DNA from: a virus
DNA: 64,000 nucleotides
Direction: 5' to 3' (one strand)
Virus record (IMG/VR): IMGVR_UViG_3300030000_000007
Span: 1 to 64,000 of that record
Made by a program: the position numbers and the translations under genes. Positions 5,826 through 13,397 of this stretch are shown here, piece after piece. The notes beneath the pieces were generated by a model that worked only from the letters and a program-made list of their open reading frames with translations, did no database searches and had not been told where the DNA came from. Within the stretch, counting starts at the first letter, position 1. Each line of letters opens with the position of its first letter.

Positions 5826-5855
5826 ATTATACATCACTCTTGTCAAGGTGTAAAC
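5826..5855 (-). promoter_or_regulatory. T4-early-like promoter, tandem copy
   Basis: GTTTAC, 18 bp, TATAAT; overlaps the end of the 161-aa gene. Confidence 0.65.
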
Positions 5856-6312
5856 ACTTTTTGCAAATTACATTTCTTTTAGAACATTGTAGTATGCTGT
5901 GGTAACACCAGTGTGAATAGCTGACCTTAGATTCCATTTTGTACTCGTCAACTACATCATCAAGTAAATCTGTGTCACTAGATGTACCAATGAACTTATC
6001 ATCAACGTAAATGTTGTTGCTTACGTGATCATAGTAAGAGACTTTATTCGTCTTCTTGTTAAAAAGAACATATGCTTCAACATCAGAATATTCTGTATTT
6101 GGGTTGTAGATCGTTATATAAAACAAGCGATAATCACCTTCATCTATAAGCAAATCATCTTGAACTTCTTGCTTACCTTCATAATGGCGCCCTTCTGTTC
6201 TAACTTTTCCATCTAACACGGCAAGAATAGTGTCAAAGTCATCTAGTTTCTTCTTCTTCTCGTACTCCTCAAGATCTTCTTTAATTTGAGCAGCTCGTAA
6301 AAGTTCTTGCAT
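5827..6312 (-). CDS. Hypothetical protein, 161 aa
   Basis: N-terminal charged helix (AQIKEDLEEYEKKKKLDDFD), then a beta-rich middle and a Cys/His-rich tail (SHWCYHSILQCSKRNVICKKCLHL) that could bind zinc. No family recognised. Single TATAAATA box 34 bp upstream; GGAG lies 13 bp from the ATG. Confidence 0.75.
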   Translation of the reverse strand: MQELLRAAQIKEDLEEYEKKKKLDDFDTILAVLDGKVRTEGRHYEGKQEVQDDLLIDEGDYRLFYITIYNPNTEYSDVEAYVLFNKKTNKVSYYDHVSNNIYVDDKFIGTSSDTDLLDDVVDEYKMESKVSYSHWCYHSILQCSKRNVICKKCLHLDKSDV

Positions 6313-6344
6313 TAATGTCTATGTTTCTCCAAAAAAGATTTGAT

Positions 6345-8075
6345 TTATTTATAGTATCTAGAAGCAGTCTTAGAATTTATCTTTGTTTCCATTCGTAGAT
6401 GTTTTCGAAGTCCATCTAGATTGATACCATTGCTAAATTCTACTTGCTTAGGGAATCCTTCTCTGCTCACTCTAAAACTCCACACATTACCATTCACAGA
6501 ATAAATGTAAAGTGCAACAAAATCGACAAGGTCAACAACCTTTGAGTAATTAATAATACCTTCAACAGTGGGTGATTTTCTATACCCGAAATATTCAGCA
6601 AGTTCTTCAATTGAAGCATTCTCACTTGGTTCCGTTTTAACTGGCGCTGGTGCTTCTTTAACCTTTTCTACAATCACTTCCTTGAATACGACTCTAGGTT
6701 TAGAAACTAAATTCTTTAAAGAAGATATAAGTGAAAAACCACTGGTGTCTTCAGGTATCTTTGCTACATCATTCCTAGGAATAAACATGACATCTTCTGG
6801 TTTGATAGGTTCTCTGTCTTGTTCTGGTACAGAATAATCAATCAAATCGTTGACATGATATTGACTCATTGAAGTATTAGTTTCAACATCATTCATTGAT
6901 GTCCAACCAGGTGTCAACCCGAAAACATATGATGGCCCTTGTCTACCACATATCAGAGAATACATCTCAACCCACAGTGCATTCACCATGTAAAGAGGTT
7001 TTCTGAAATAGTTGTATGGGTAAACGAAGATGTCGTCGAAGTCTATTAAGATTGATTCATCATGATTCAAAGACTTAATAAGTTCAACCATTTCAAAACT
7101 AAACACATTTATCAATCTAGTTTCAACGGGTGTAGAAGTTACATTTATCACTTGGTGTCTATCTAATGATGACACATTTTCTAAAATCACAGATGGAAAC
7201 TTATCTGAAAATTCACTCAACACTTCACCATACGTACGAGGTTCTTTGACATTAAAGATTAACTGTTGAAGCTCTAATGAATGTTGGTTGATGTCGTATA
7301 TGATTACCTTTTTAGGCTTGAAGTGTTGTACTAAGGAATACGCTCTTAGTCCAGTAGATGGGACAACTAATATGTCAATTGTGAAATCTAATTCAGATTC
7401 TATAACACCAGCATTCGTGAATACTTTATTGAATGTATTCTTTAGTAGACACTGTTCAAAGAATGTATCAGTGTAAATTTCTGAATATGGCGTAGCATCA
7501 TCTAAATAAAATGCTTCATCATGTGAAGGAAAAATGGACAATGAAGTAGCAACATTAAATTTTTCTAATTGCTTAACCATAAAGCCGGCCCCATGTGTTG
7601 CAGCAGTATGTTCAATGAATGTTCTTTTTGGAAGAGATGTTATAGAGGAAGGTTTTCTATTGTCGCCTTCATACGTGAAAGTGTTTCCTTCTCTTATATC
7701 ACCGACGTAAAGTGGCTTCCCCATTTCATTCCAAAGAAGCATGTTTACAACTAAACATTTAGGATTGAGAACTGCATAGTCATCTGACAGCTCAATGTAC
7801 CCAAGAACTAAATCAGATTGATTGCTTAATGTTGCCTCAATTTTTGTTAGGAATGACAGATCATAGATTATATGCCCACTTGATTGGATGATCAAGTAGT
7901 CTGTTTTACATTCTAACAGTGCGTCATCGATAGAAGATGGAAAAATTATCTTATCAATAAAGTCTTCATTTATCTTACTTGAGAAATATTCACAAAATCT
8001 CACCGTCAGATCTGAACGCCACGAGACCTCGTCAACCACTACAGCGAAGGTTAAGTTATTTTCTAATAAAGACAT
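6345..8075 (-). CDS. Large protein with glycosyltransferase-like and Rossmann (methyltransferase-like) parts
   Basis: 576 aa from the ATG that overlaps the upstream stop as TAATG. Residues 1-200 resemble a nucleotide-sugar glycosyltransferase layout (TDYLIIQSSGHIIYDLSF, then THGAGFMVKQ). Residues 230-300 (DILVVPSTGLRAYSLVQ...KKVIIYDINQ) look like a Rossmann SAM- or nucleotide-binding fold. The Pro/Lys-rich stretch near 440-475 is a linker. Function not known; capsid or envelope glycan modification is only a guess. Confidence 0.7.
   Translation of the reverse strand: MSLLENNLTFAVVVDEVSWRSDLTVRFCEYFSSKINEDFIDKIIFPSSIDDALLECKTDYLIIQSSGHIIYDLSFLTKIEATLSNQSDLVLGYIELSDDYAVLNPKCLVVNMLLWNEMGKPLYVGDIREGNTFTYEGDNRKPSSITSLPKRTFIEHTAATHGAGFMVKQLEKFNVATSLSIFPSHDEAFYLDDATPYSEIYTDTFFEQCLLKNTFNKVFTNAGVIESELDFTIDILVVPSTGLRAYSLVQHFKPKKVIIYDINQHSLELQQLIFNVKEPRTYGEVLSEFSDKFPSVILENVSSLDRHQVINVTSTPVETRLINVFSFEMVELIKSLNHDESILIDFDDIFVYPYNYFRKPLYMVNALWVEMYSLICGRQGPSYVFGLTPGWTSMNDVETNTSMSQYHVNDLIDYSVPEQDREPIKPEDVMFIPRNDVAKIPEDTSGFSLISSLKNLVSKPRVVFKEVIVEKVKEAPAPVKTEPSENASIEELAEYFGYRKSPTVEGIINYSKVVDLVDFVALYIYSVNGNVWSFRVSREGFPKQVEFSNGINLDGLRKHLRMETKINSKTASRYYK
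6346..6353 (-). promoter_or_regulatory. T4-type late promoter box
   Basis: TATAAATA upstream of the 161-aa gene, overlapping the stop of the preceding gene. Confidence 0.5.
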
Positions 8076-9136
8076 TATGACCAATCAGTTGTTTGATTGA
8101 GCCGTGCGATTACAGCTTGTGCTAAAGATGACTTAAATGAATTGTCGATATCTGTAAGCACTCTAAGTACTTCATCTTTCTTGAACTTAGGTTTAAGGTT
8201 GCTTGTGAGTTGAGACATGATAATGTCTGCTCGTTTGACCCCATCTGTTTCTTTAGCCGAATCAGCGAAGATAATTTTGACAGCTTGATCTACACTACTA
8301 GCAGCTTGAGTTGCTGCGGCACTACCACCTTTAAGGACTTTATCAACCTCATCACGTTCTTGTTTACGATCTGCTGTTCTTTTATCTTTTTCTAATTCTC
8401 TATCTGCTTGACCTTCTGTATCATGCGCATCTGCCCACTCCTCTTTAGCACCATCCCACTCAATTTTGTTTGGGAAATTCCTAATAAAGAAAGGGCTGAA
8501 AGCTGATAGACGTTTATCTAAGTCATCGACATCCATTGTTCTTCGGATTTTTAAAGCTTCTTGTAGCTTAAGAGACATCACATAGAATTTAAAACTCATC
8601 ATCTTGATAAGTGTTTCACGTGCAGCTTTTGCATCGGATGCAGCAATTGCTTTTTCTAATGTATCACTTAAGTCTCTAGGGATATTTAGGATGATGGCTG
8701 TATCAGCTCCACCAGTAGGGGATACGGTTGGTACAACTAAACTTGAGAACTTAAATGTACTACCTATTTTAGATAGAACAAATTTCTCTGTTGCTTCACC
8801 CTTAGCAACCTTTAATAATTCATTGTCATCTGTTATGTGGTCGATGACACCTTTACCACCACCAGCTTTAAGATAGTTAGTTGTTAAGAAACCAACTCTG
8901 GTGAAAATTACATATCGAATATCTGTTGTCTCGACTAACTGAGTAATCATACTCTCAAGATGAGACATTGATTGGTTTGCTGTTGTTATAGTCTCAGGTT
9001 CAGCTGCAGCTTGAGCAGGTTCAGGACTGTTTGTTTTACCAATTAAATGTTTGAATGTTTGTTTAAGTCCGTCAAATGGACCTTCATAAATCGGATTGTT
9101 TTCAACGGAACGTAATAGATTCAATTTGGTTGTCAT
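8075..9136 (-). CDS. Hypothetical structural-type protein, 353 aa
   Basis: ATG chosen at 9134-9136; a GTG further upstream is weaker. Central alpha/beta part, then a highly charged helical zone (EGQADRELEKDKRTADRKQERDEVDKVLKGG) and a helical C-terminus. The composition resembles scaffold or prohead-core proteins but no motif proves it. Translationally coupled (TAATG) to the 576-aa gene; TATAAATA box 25 bp upstream. Confidence 0.7.
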   Translation of the reverse strand: MTTKLNLLRSVENNPIYEGPFDGLKQTFKHLIGKTNSPEPAQAAAEPETITTANQSMSHLESMITQLVETTDIRYVIFTRVGFLTTNYLKAGGGKGVIDHITDDNELLKVAKGEATEKFVLSKIGSTFKFSSLVVPTVSPTGGADTAIILNIPRDLSDTLEKAIAASDAKAARETLIKMMSFKFYVMSLKLQEALKIRRTMDVDDLDKRLSAFSPFFIRNFPNKIEWDGAKEEWADAHDTEGQADRELEKDKRTADRKQERDEVDKVLKGGSAAATQAASSVDQAVKIIFADSAKETDGVKRADIIMSQLTSNLKPKFKKDEVLRVLTDIDNSFKSSLAQAVIARLNQTTDWS

Positions 9137-9160
9137 GTAAGTCACCCCACTATAAAAATG

Positions 9161-9168
9161 TATTTATA
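9161..9168 (-). promoter_or_regulatory. T4-type late promoter box
   Basis: TATAAATA placed before the 353-aa/576-aa gene pair; also sits in a short inverted repeat CCCCACTATA/TATAGTGGGG. Confidence 0.55.
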
Positions 9169-9182
9169 GTGGGGCAATCAAA

Positions 9183-9404
9183 TTACATGGTTAACGTATG
9201 TGCTTCAAACCTGTCATGCACTGCGCTAACGATATCCTGCATCATTTCTTTAGATGGAGGTCCACCATCAACAATGAATGCTGTCTGACGGATGTATTCG
9301 ATCCGATCTTCTGTTTCTGCACTCAGAATATCAGCTCGTTCCTTAGCTGTCATCCGACCGATAAGTTGTTCAAAGTTGATAGGTTGTACTGTTTCAAGTT
9401 TCAT
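9183..9404 (-). CDS. Hypothetical protein, 73 aa
   Basis: MKLETVQPINFEQLIGRMTAKERADIL... GGAG-type site before the ATG. Mixed alpha/beta, acidic, no recognised family. Confidence 0.7.
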   Translation of the reverse strand: MKLETVQPINFEQLIGRMTAKERADILSAETEDRIEYIRQTAFIVDGGPPSKEMMQDIVSAVHDRFEAHTLTM

Positions 9405-9422
9405 ATTTTCTCCAGTTAAAAA

Positions 9423-9773
9423 TTAATATTCAGCGGGGCTATGTTGTTTAACATCATGCTCTACAACATATCTAAAGTCTGCTTCTTTTCTCCATTCTTT
9501 TGAAATATTTCTAGGAACAAATAGAGTGTGTATTTCAAATACAAATCGAAAAAATAAACATATAATGTTTAAAAATACACAAATTATTGCTCCAAAAAAA
9601 TCAAATATTGGAATTGTATCATCTTTTGAGACACTTTTAAGTTGCCACACTAAATCATATGACCAAAAATGTTCTAACAAAACATATTGATACCGCAAAT
9701 ATAATGGTGTCCAAGCTCCAGTATAAGCATTCCAGAATGTAAATTTTGGTTTAAAAATATCACCTTCTTTCAT
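9423..9773 (-). CDS. Small membrane protein, 116 aa
   Basis: One long hydrophobic stretch near residues 53-80 (FDFFGAIICVFLNIICLFF) flanked by aromatic-rich soluble parts (TFWNAYTGAWTPLYLRYQY). Start overlaps the end of the RNA ligase gene by ATGA, so the two are translated together. Family unknown. Confidence 0.72.
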   Translation of the reverse strand: MKEGDIFKPKFTFWNAYTGAWTPLYLRYQYVLLEHFWSYDLVWQLKSVSKDDTIPIFDFFGAIICVFLNIICLFFRFVFEIHTLFVPRNISKEWRKEADFRYVVEHDVKQHSPAEY

Positions 9774-10804
9774 ACATCACCTTTAATTATTTCATTTGGA
9801 ATAAAAGCTCGACCTTGTCTCCAATGCCGGGTTGTTTGCACGTGGCCAGCCCGAACATACTTTGCGATTGAATTTCTGAATTGGCCATAAGTAAAACTTT
9901 CAGCAAGTCTCACAACATAGCCTTCATCTTTCTCAAAATCCAAAGTCTTTTCGATTTCTCTAATCTTCTTTTCATCCCAGATACCATCATAAAGAACTGG
10001 TACTGAAACAATATTGAATAGTTCGAACCACTCAATAGTAGAATCCCAATCCAAACATTCATTCATGTCATTCCAAATACTGAACCCGTAGAAATATGAT
10101 TTCAGGTTATTGTAATGGATTGAGTGTTCAGCCCAGAGGTTTTCTCCACAGATCCGCCACCAATCTGGAATCTCATACGAAATGGTGGACCAGAACTGTT
10201 TAACCCATGCACGATCTTCTCCTCCTCTGCTGTCAATACTTCTGGCATGGGAATGATCGGTATAGAGAGAAGTGTTTTCTCCATCCATCTTTTTAGTAAC
10301 AATAACTCTTTTTCCTTCGAACTGAGCAAGGCTTCCCATGACTCGATCATCGTCATTAACTCCGGGAGACCAAGGGAGGTGGTTGGTGCGGGGGTACTTG
10401 ACGTAAGGTGTGAATAGGTCAAGGACTCCTCCGGCTCTGAGGATTTTTTGAACAGACTCATCATTAAAGAGTTCACCTCTTCCTCGTTTATTTCCTTCGA
10501 GTACAGGATTTCCCCACTTGTCATAGATGTGGTCATCATAGAAGTGTGGGGGTACAATTTTCCTTGTGATACCTGCAGCGCTTCTAACATCTTCAACTGA
10601 GATGACAGTTTGTTCACATTCAAGGTGATGTTCTTCACAGACAGATGCTCCATTTTCTAAATAATATCCACCATCCGGCCATAGTCGCCGCTCTAAGATG
10701 TGGTGTGCATCTTTAGCTGGTCTTGGGCAAAAGACACAGGTACAGTTGTCTCGTTTGAAGACACCTTCCCTGAACTGATCACGAGATAATAGTTTGAATT
10801 GCAT
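9770..10804 (-). CDS. HNH-RNA ligase fusion protein
   Basis: 344 aa. Residues 18-70 hold an HNH-like zinc site (CTCVFC ... DAHHILERR ... VCEEHH). Residues about 100-335 are an RNA ligase/nucleotidyltransferase domain: motif I KKMDGENTSLY with the AMP-acceptor lysine, motif III-like YFYGFSIWN, motif IV EGYVVR, motif V region FRNSIAKYVR. It should seal RNA nicks using ATP. A nuclease joined to a ligase in a phage full of tRNAs suggests cleavage-repair or processing of tRNA; the substrate is inference. The HNH part may instead only bind zinc. Confidence 0.85.
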   Translation of the reverse strand: MQFKLLSRDQFREGVFKRDNCTCVFCPRPAKDAHHILERRLWPDGGYYLENGASVCEEHHLECEQTVISVEDVRSAAGITRKIVPPHFYDDHIYDKWGNPVLEGNKRGRGELFNDESVQKILRAGGVLDLFTPYVKYPRTNHLPWSPGVNDDDRVMGSLAQFEGKRVIVTKKMDGENTSLYTDHSHARSIDSRGGEDRAWVKQFWSTISYEIPDWWRICGENLWAEHSIHYNNLKSYFYGFSIWNDMNECLDWDSTIEWFELFNIVSVPVLYDGIWDEKKIREIEKTLDFEKDEGYVVRLAESFTYGQFRNSIAKYVRAGHVQTTRHWRQGRAFIPNEIIKGDV

Positions 10805-11135
10805 TTTCGAATTCTTCTTTAGTGATGTGAATCACAATATCATTCAATCCCATTAGACCATCATACTGGTGGGATTGATCAACATATTCAACAACCATTT
10901 CATCTTTAAGAGAGACTTCAATTAGGTCACCTCTAAATCCCCTAAACACTCTAAAGTCTAGAGTACCAACAGAAAATGTTTTTTCTAGATTTCGTTCTGT
11001 TGTGAAGTTGGAGTAATTTTTAGTTGTTGCTGTTGACCAATTATCAGCTATCAATCGTTGGACATGAGCAATGATTCGTTGATTGTTATTCTGTGTTTTT
11101 ATCCTAGCAAAATATGTTTGAATGAAATTTTTCAT
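10779..11135 (-). CDS. Hypothetical protein, 118 aa, leaderless mRNA
   Basis: MKNFIQTYFARIKTQNNNQRIIAHVQRL... The C-terminus overlaps the ligase gene by 26 nt. The -10 box TATAAT ends five bases before the ATG, so transcription would begin at or next to the A of ATG; there is no ribosome-binding site. Fold alpha/beta, family not recognised. First gene of the operon with the ligase. Confidence 0.75.
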   Translation of the reverse strand: MKNFIQTYFARIKTQNNNQRIIAHVQRLIADNWSTATTKNYSNFTTERNLEKTFSVGTLDFRVFRGFRGDLIEVSLKDEMVVEYVDQSHQYDGLMGLNDIVIHITKEEFENAIQTIIS

Positions 11136-11150
11136 AATGTATTATATCAC
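11136..11150 (-). promoter_or_regulatory. Extended -10 promoter giving a leaderless transcript
   Basis: GTGATATAATACATT then ATG: TGnTATAAT extended -10, five-base gap to the start codon. Same layout as at 20378-20390. Confidence 0.65.
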
Positions 11151-11171
11151 AGATTGATGTCAGATAAAAAT

Positions 11172-11194
11172 AAAGGGCTCTTAAAGAGCCCTTT
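11172..11194. terminator. Bidirectional terminator hairpin
   Basis: AAAGGGCTC/GAGCCCTTT with a 5-nt loop; A- and T-rich flanks on both sides. Confidence 0.75.
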
Positions 11195-11211
11195 ATACAC
11201 ATTCTTTTAAT

Positions 11212-12030
11212 TTAAAAGATTGATAGACTTGTACCACACTCACTACAGAATTTTGCAGTTGCCTTGTTAAGTTTACCACAGGTAACACATTCTGCTCTTT
11301 TTGTTACACTAATTGGTTGTGTAACAGGTTGTTCATTGACTTGTCCTAGTAACTTGATGACCAAGACATGTTCTTCTTTTTCCAAATCGAAATTATCAAC
11401 ATGAACAAATTTTTGGTTTGATTCTGATCCAGGAACGGTAATACCAACATCATTGATTGGCATACTATCAGAAAACGATGAAGCTGAAGCTGAAGCAAAT
11501 GAACTGTTTGACTCCCCCTTTGATAAGGACCTACTTCTTAGTGCAGTACTACATTGAATACCTCGACCGTATTCAAAATCCCCAAGACCCTTAGTAATGA
11601 AGGCATTAGAATCACCATCGAAACCGAATGATGGACCCCATTGATTTTGTCTGACATAATTATTAATGTACTGTTTAATTGGAACATCTTGCTCATACCT
11701 AAATGAGATTCGAATTAGACCATCATCAATTTTTACTCCACGATGATTTTCAATTTTTGAAGTACGTTCGATAAATTTGAACTTGTTTCCTTTTGATAAG
11801 TCTTTGACAAAGCGTTCAAGTTCGATTTCTTGTTGTCCACCAATCACTAAACCACCCCCAGTTACATCTACTCCATCAATAGAGATGTCAACAACTGCAC
11901 GTTTTGTATTTAGATTTTTCAGAAGAATGCTGTATTCCTGTCCAAATGGAACATATACGGTATCTTTGAATTCGCGAAGAACTTTACCACTTGCTTTTAG
12001 GCAGCAAACCATAAGATGGTTGTACATCAT
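11212..12030 (-). CDS. Virion-type protein with C-terminal zinc ribbon, 272 aa
   Basis: Residues 1-120 are beta-rich (FGQEYSILLKNLNTKRAVVDISIDG), a pattern seen in phage proteins described as having a DUF-type beta domain. A Ser-rich linker (SSFASASASSFSDS, about 180-193) follows. Residues 246-268 are a zinc ribbon: CVTCGKLNKATAKFCSECG, two CxxC pairs. AGGAGA precedes the ATG pair. Bounded downstream by a terminator. Confidence 0.75.
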   Translation of the reverse strand: MMYNHLMVCCLKASGKVLREFKDTVYVPFGQEYSILLKNLNTKRAVVDISIDGVDVTGGGLVIGGQQEIELERFVKDLSKGNKFKFIERTSKIENHRGVKIDDGLIRISFRYEQDVPIKQYINNYVRQNQWGPSFGFDGDSNAFITKGLGDFEYGRGIQCSTALRSRSLSKGESNSSFASASASSFSDSMPINDVGITVPGSESNQKFVHVDNFDLEKEEHVLVIKLLGQVNEQPVTQPISVTKRAECVTCGKLNKATAKFCSECGTSLSIF

Positions 12031-12119
12031 TTCTTTCTCCTATTAATAACGGCCTACAGAGTAGAGACCCACAATTAAACTCTGTTTAGTTTCGTATCAT
12101 TGCGATACAATTTTATTTA

Positions 12120-12815
12120 TTAACCTTTGATAAGGTCATTGAACCTGTTTAGAAACTGTTCATAACTTTCACGTGGTGAAAGTGGTTTTGGAAAACGCTG
12201 TAACAGTAAAAGTGATGGTTGAGGTAAATTCCAATTCCTTCCTCTTGATGGCATGAATTGATAGCCCTCAATTGCCTGTGAGAGTTTATCAATCAACTTG
12301 ATAATATCCTTTTCTTCATTTGATAGTTCTGGGATTTTATATTTGATCCTGATTGCATTATCAAGTTTCATTTCCATCATCTTGAATATTGGATTCAATT
12401 CTGGAATACGTTTAATTGGAGATGGGATATCCCCAATATAAGCTTCATGTGCATCATGCAGTAAAGCTTTCAAAAGGAATTCTTTTGGGTGTGCACTTAA
12501 GATTTCTGGTAAATCTGCAAACACTTTATAGTAAAAATCGTAATCAATATTACCAATTTCTGATAAATCAATTCGTCCCTCACTATCACCTTTCAATACC
12601 TCTTCTAGTAAATCTGCAACATAAACGGAATGCTGCGCAACATTGAATGGTATTGCTGTTATAGTGTGTCCAGCAAAACGTGGAGTTCTACTTAGCGCCC
12701 ATGCAATATCTTTAATATCAATACTTTCAATATTAGGATCAGTGGGGTTAACTAAATTTCCAGAAACTGTTTCCAATGATAGATAAATATCATTTTCTGT
12801 TATAGATGATTTCAT
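12120..12815 (-). CDS. HD-domain phosphohydrolase (YfbR-like nucleotidase)
   Basis: 231 aa. H at NVAQHSVYVADLL (residues 60-72) and ALLHDAHEAYIGDIPSPIKR (residues 115-135) form the H...HD...D metal site of HD phosphohydrolases; the GDIPSPIK run is typical of the YfbR/phage 5'-deoxynucleotidase branch. Likely trims deoxynucleoside monophosphates to adjust phage DNA precursors. Confidence 0.85.
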   Translation of the reverse strand: MKSSITENDIYLSLETVSGNLVNPTDPNIESIDIKDIAWALSRTPRFAGHTITAIPFNVAQHSVYVADLLEEVLKGDSEGRIDLSEIGNIDYDFYYKVFADLPEILSAHPKEFLLKALLHDAHEAYIGDIPSPIKRIPELNPIFKMMEMKLDNAIRIKYKIPELSNEEKDIIKLIDKLSQAIEGYQFMPSRGRNWNLPQPSLLLLQRFPKPLSPRESYEQFLNRFNDLIKG

Positions 12816-12855
12816 ATTCTTTATGGGTTGATAAGGATTAAATCCTTAAAAGACT

Positions 12856-13140
12856 TCACACATCCTGTGATTGAAGTCTCAAAATAAATGATGGCACGAT
12901 AGATTTATTCCCTGTACCTTCTGGGCTATGCTCATTCCAAATGTTAATTGCGGATTCTGGGTTCTTTTTCCAGACCTGATATACAAGATTCTCAATCAGT
13001 TCTAATTCCCTCATACCCCAAGTGATGTGTGAAATATTTTCAGAAAATTCATACTTCCAATCGAACCCTTTAAGGCGTTCAATTACTTGTTGTTCAGTAA
13101 TATTAGGTACATCAGTTCGCAATAGTTCAAAAACTTTCAT
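12856..13140 (-). CDS. Hypothetical protein, 94 aa
   Basis: MKVFELLRTDVPNITEQQVIERLKGFDWKYEFSE... GGAG site before ATG. Charged, aromatic-rich, small soluble protein of unknown family, found next to the HD hydrolase in the same direction. Confidence 0.72.
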   Translation of the reverse strand: MKVFELLRTDVPNITEQQVIERLKGFDWKYEFSENISHITWGMRELELIENLVYQVWKKNPESAINIWNEHSPEGTGNKSIVPSFILRLQSQDV

Positions 13141-13208
13141 CTTATTCTCCAGATATCTTATTAAATATTTATCATGTCACACACTTTTAATGTATCTGAG
13201 AGTATATT

Positions 13209-13355
13209 TTATTCCTTTAACCGTTCATTTAAATCTTTTTTGTAGTCACCCCTAGACATGACTTTAGAGGAATTGTGTTTCAAATTCCTCTTTGCCCTTA
13301 AAATGTCATTCAGCCATTTTGCTCTAGGTTTAAGATTTGGTACAATAATTTTCAT
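13209..13355 (-). CDS. Small basic protein, 48 aa, leaderless
   Basis: MKIIVPNLKPRAKWLNDILRAKRNLKHNSSKVMSRGDYKK... Strongly basic, could bind nucleic acid. No ribosome site; a TAAAAT box (in TGATAAAAT) ends six bases before the ATG, matching the leaderless pattern of three other genes here. Confidence 0.6.
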   Translation of the reverse strand: MKIIVPNLKPRAKWLNDILRAKRNLKHNSSKVMSRGDYKKDLNERLKE

Positions 13356-13397
13356 TAATGTATTTTATCATTATTAACCTAGTATTAAAACTGGTAG

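Noticed and set aside
10102-10653. 183-aa ORF inside the RNA ligase gene, other frame
   Set aside because: It overlaps fully with motif-bearing ligase codons and lacks a ribosome site: a shadow frame.
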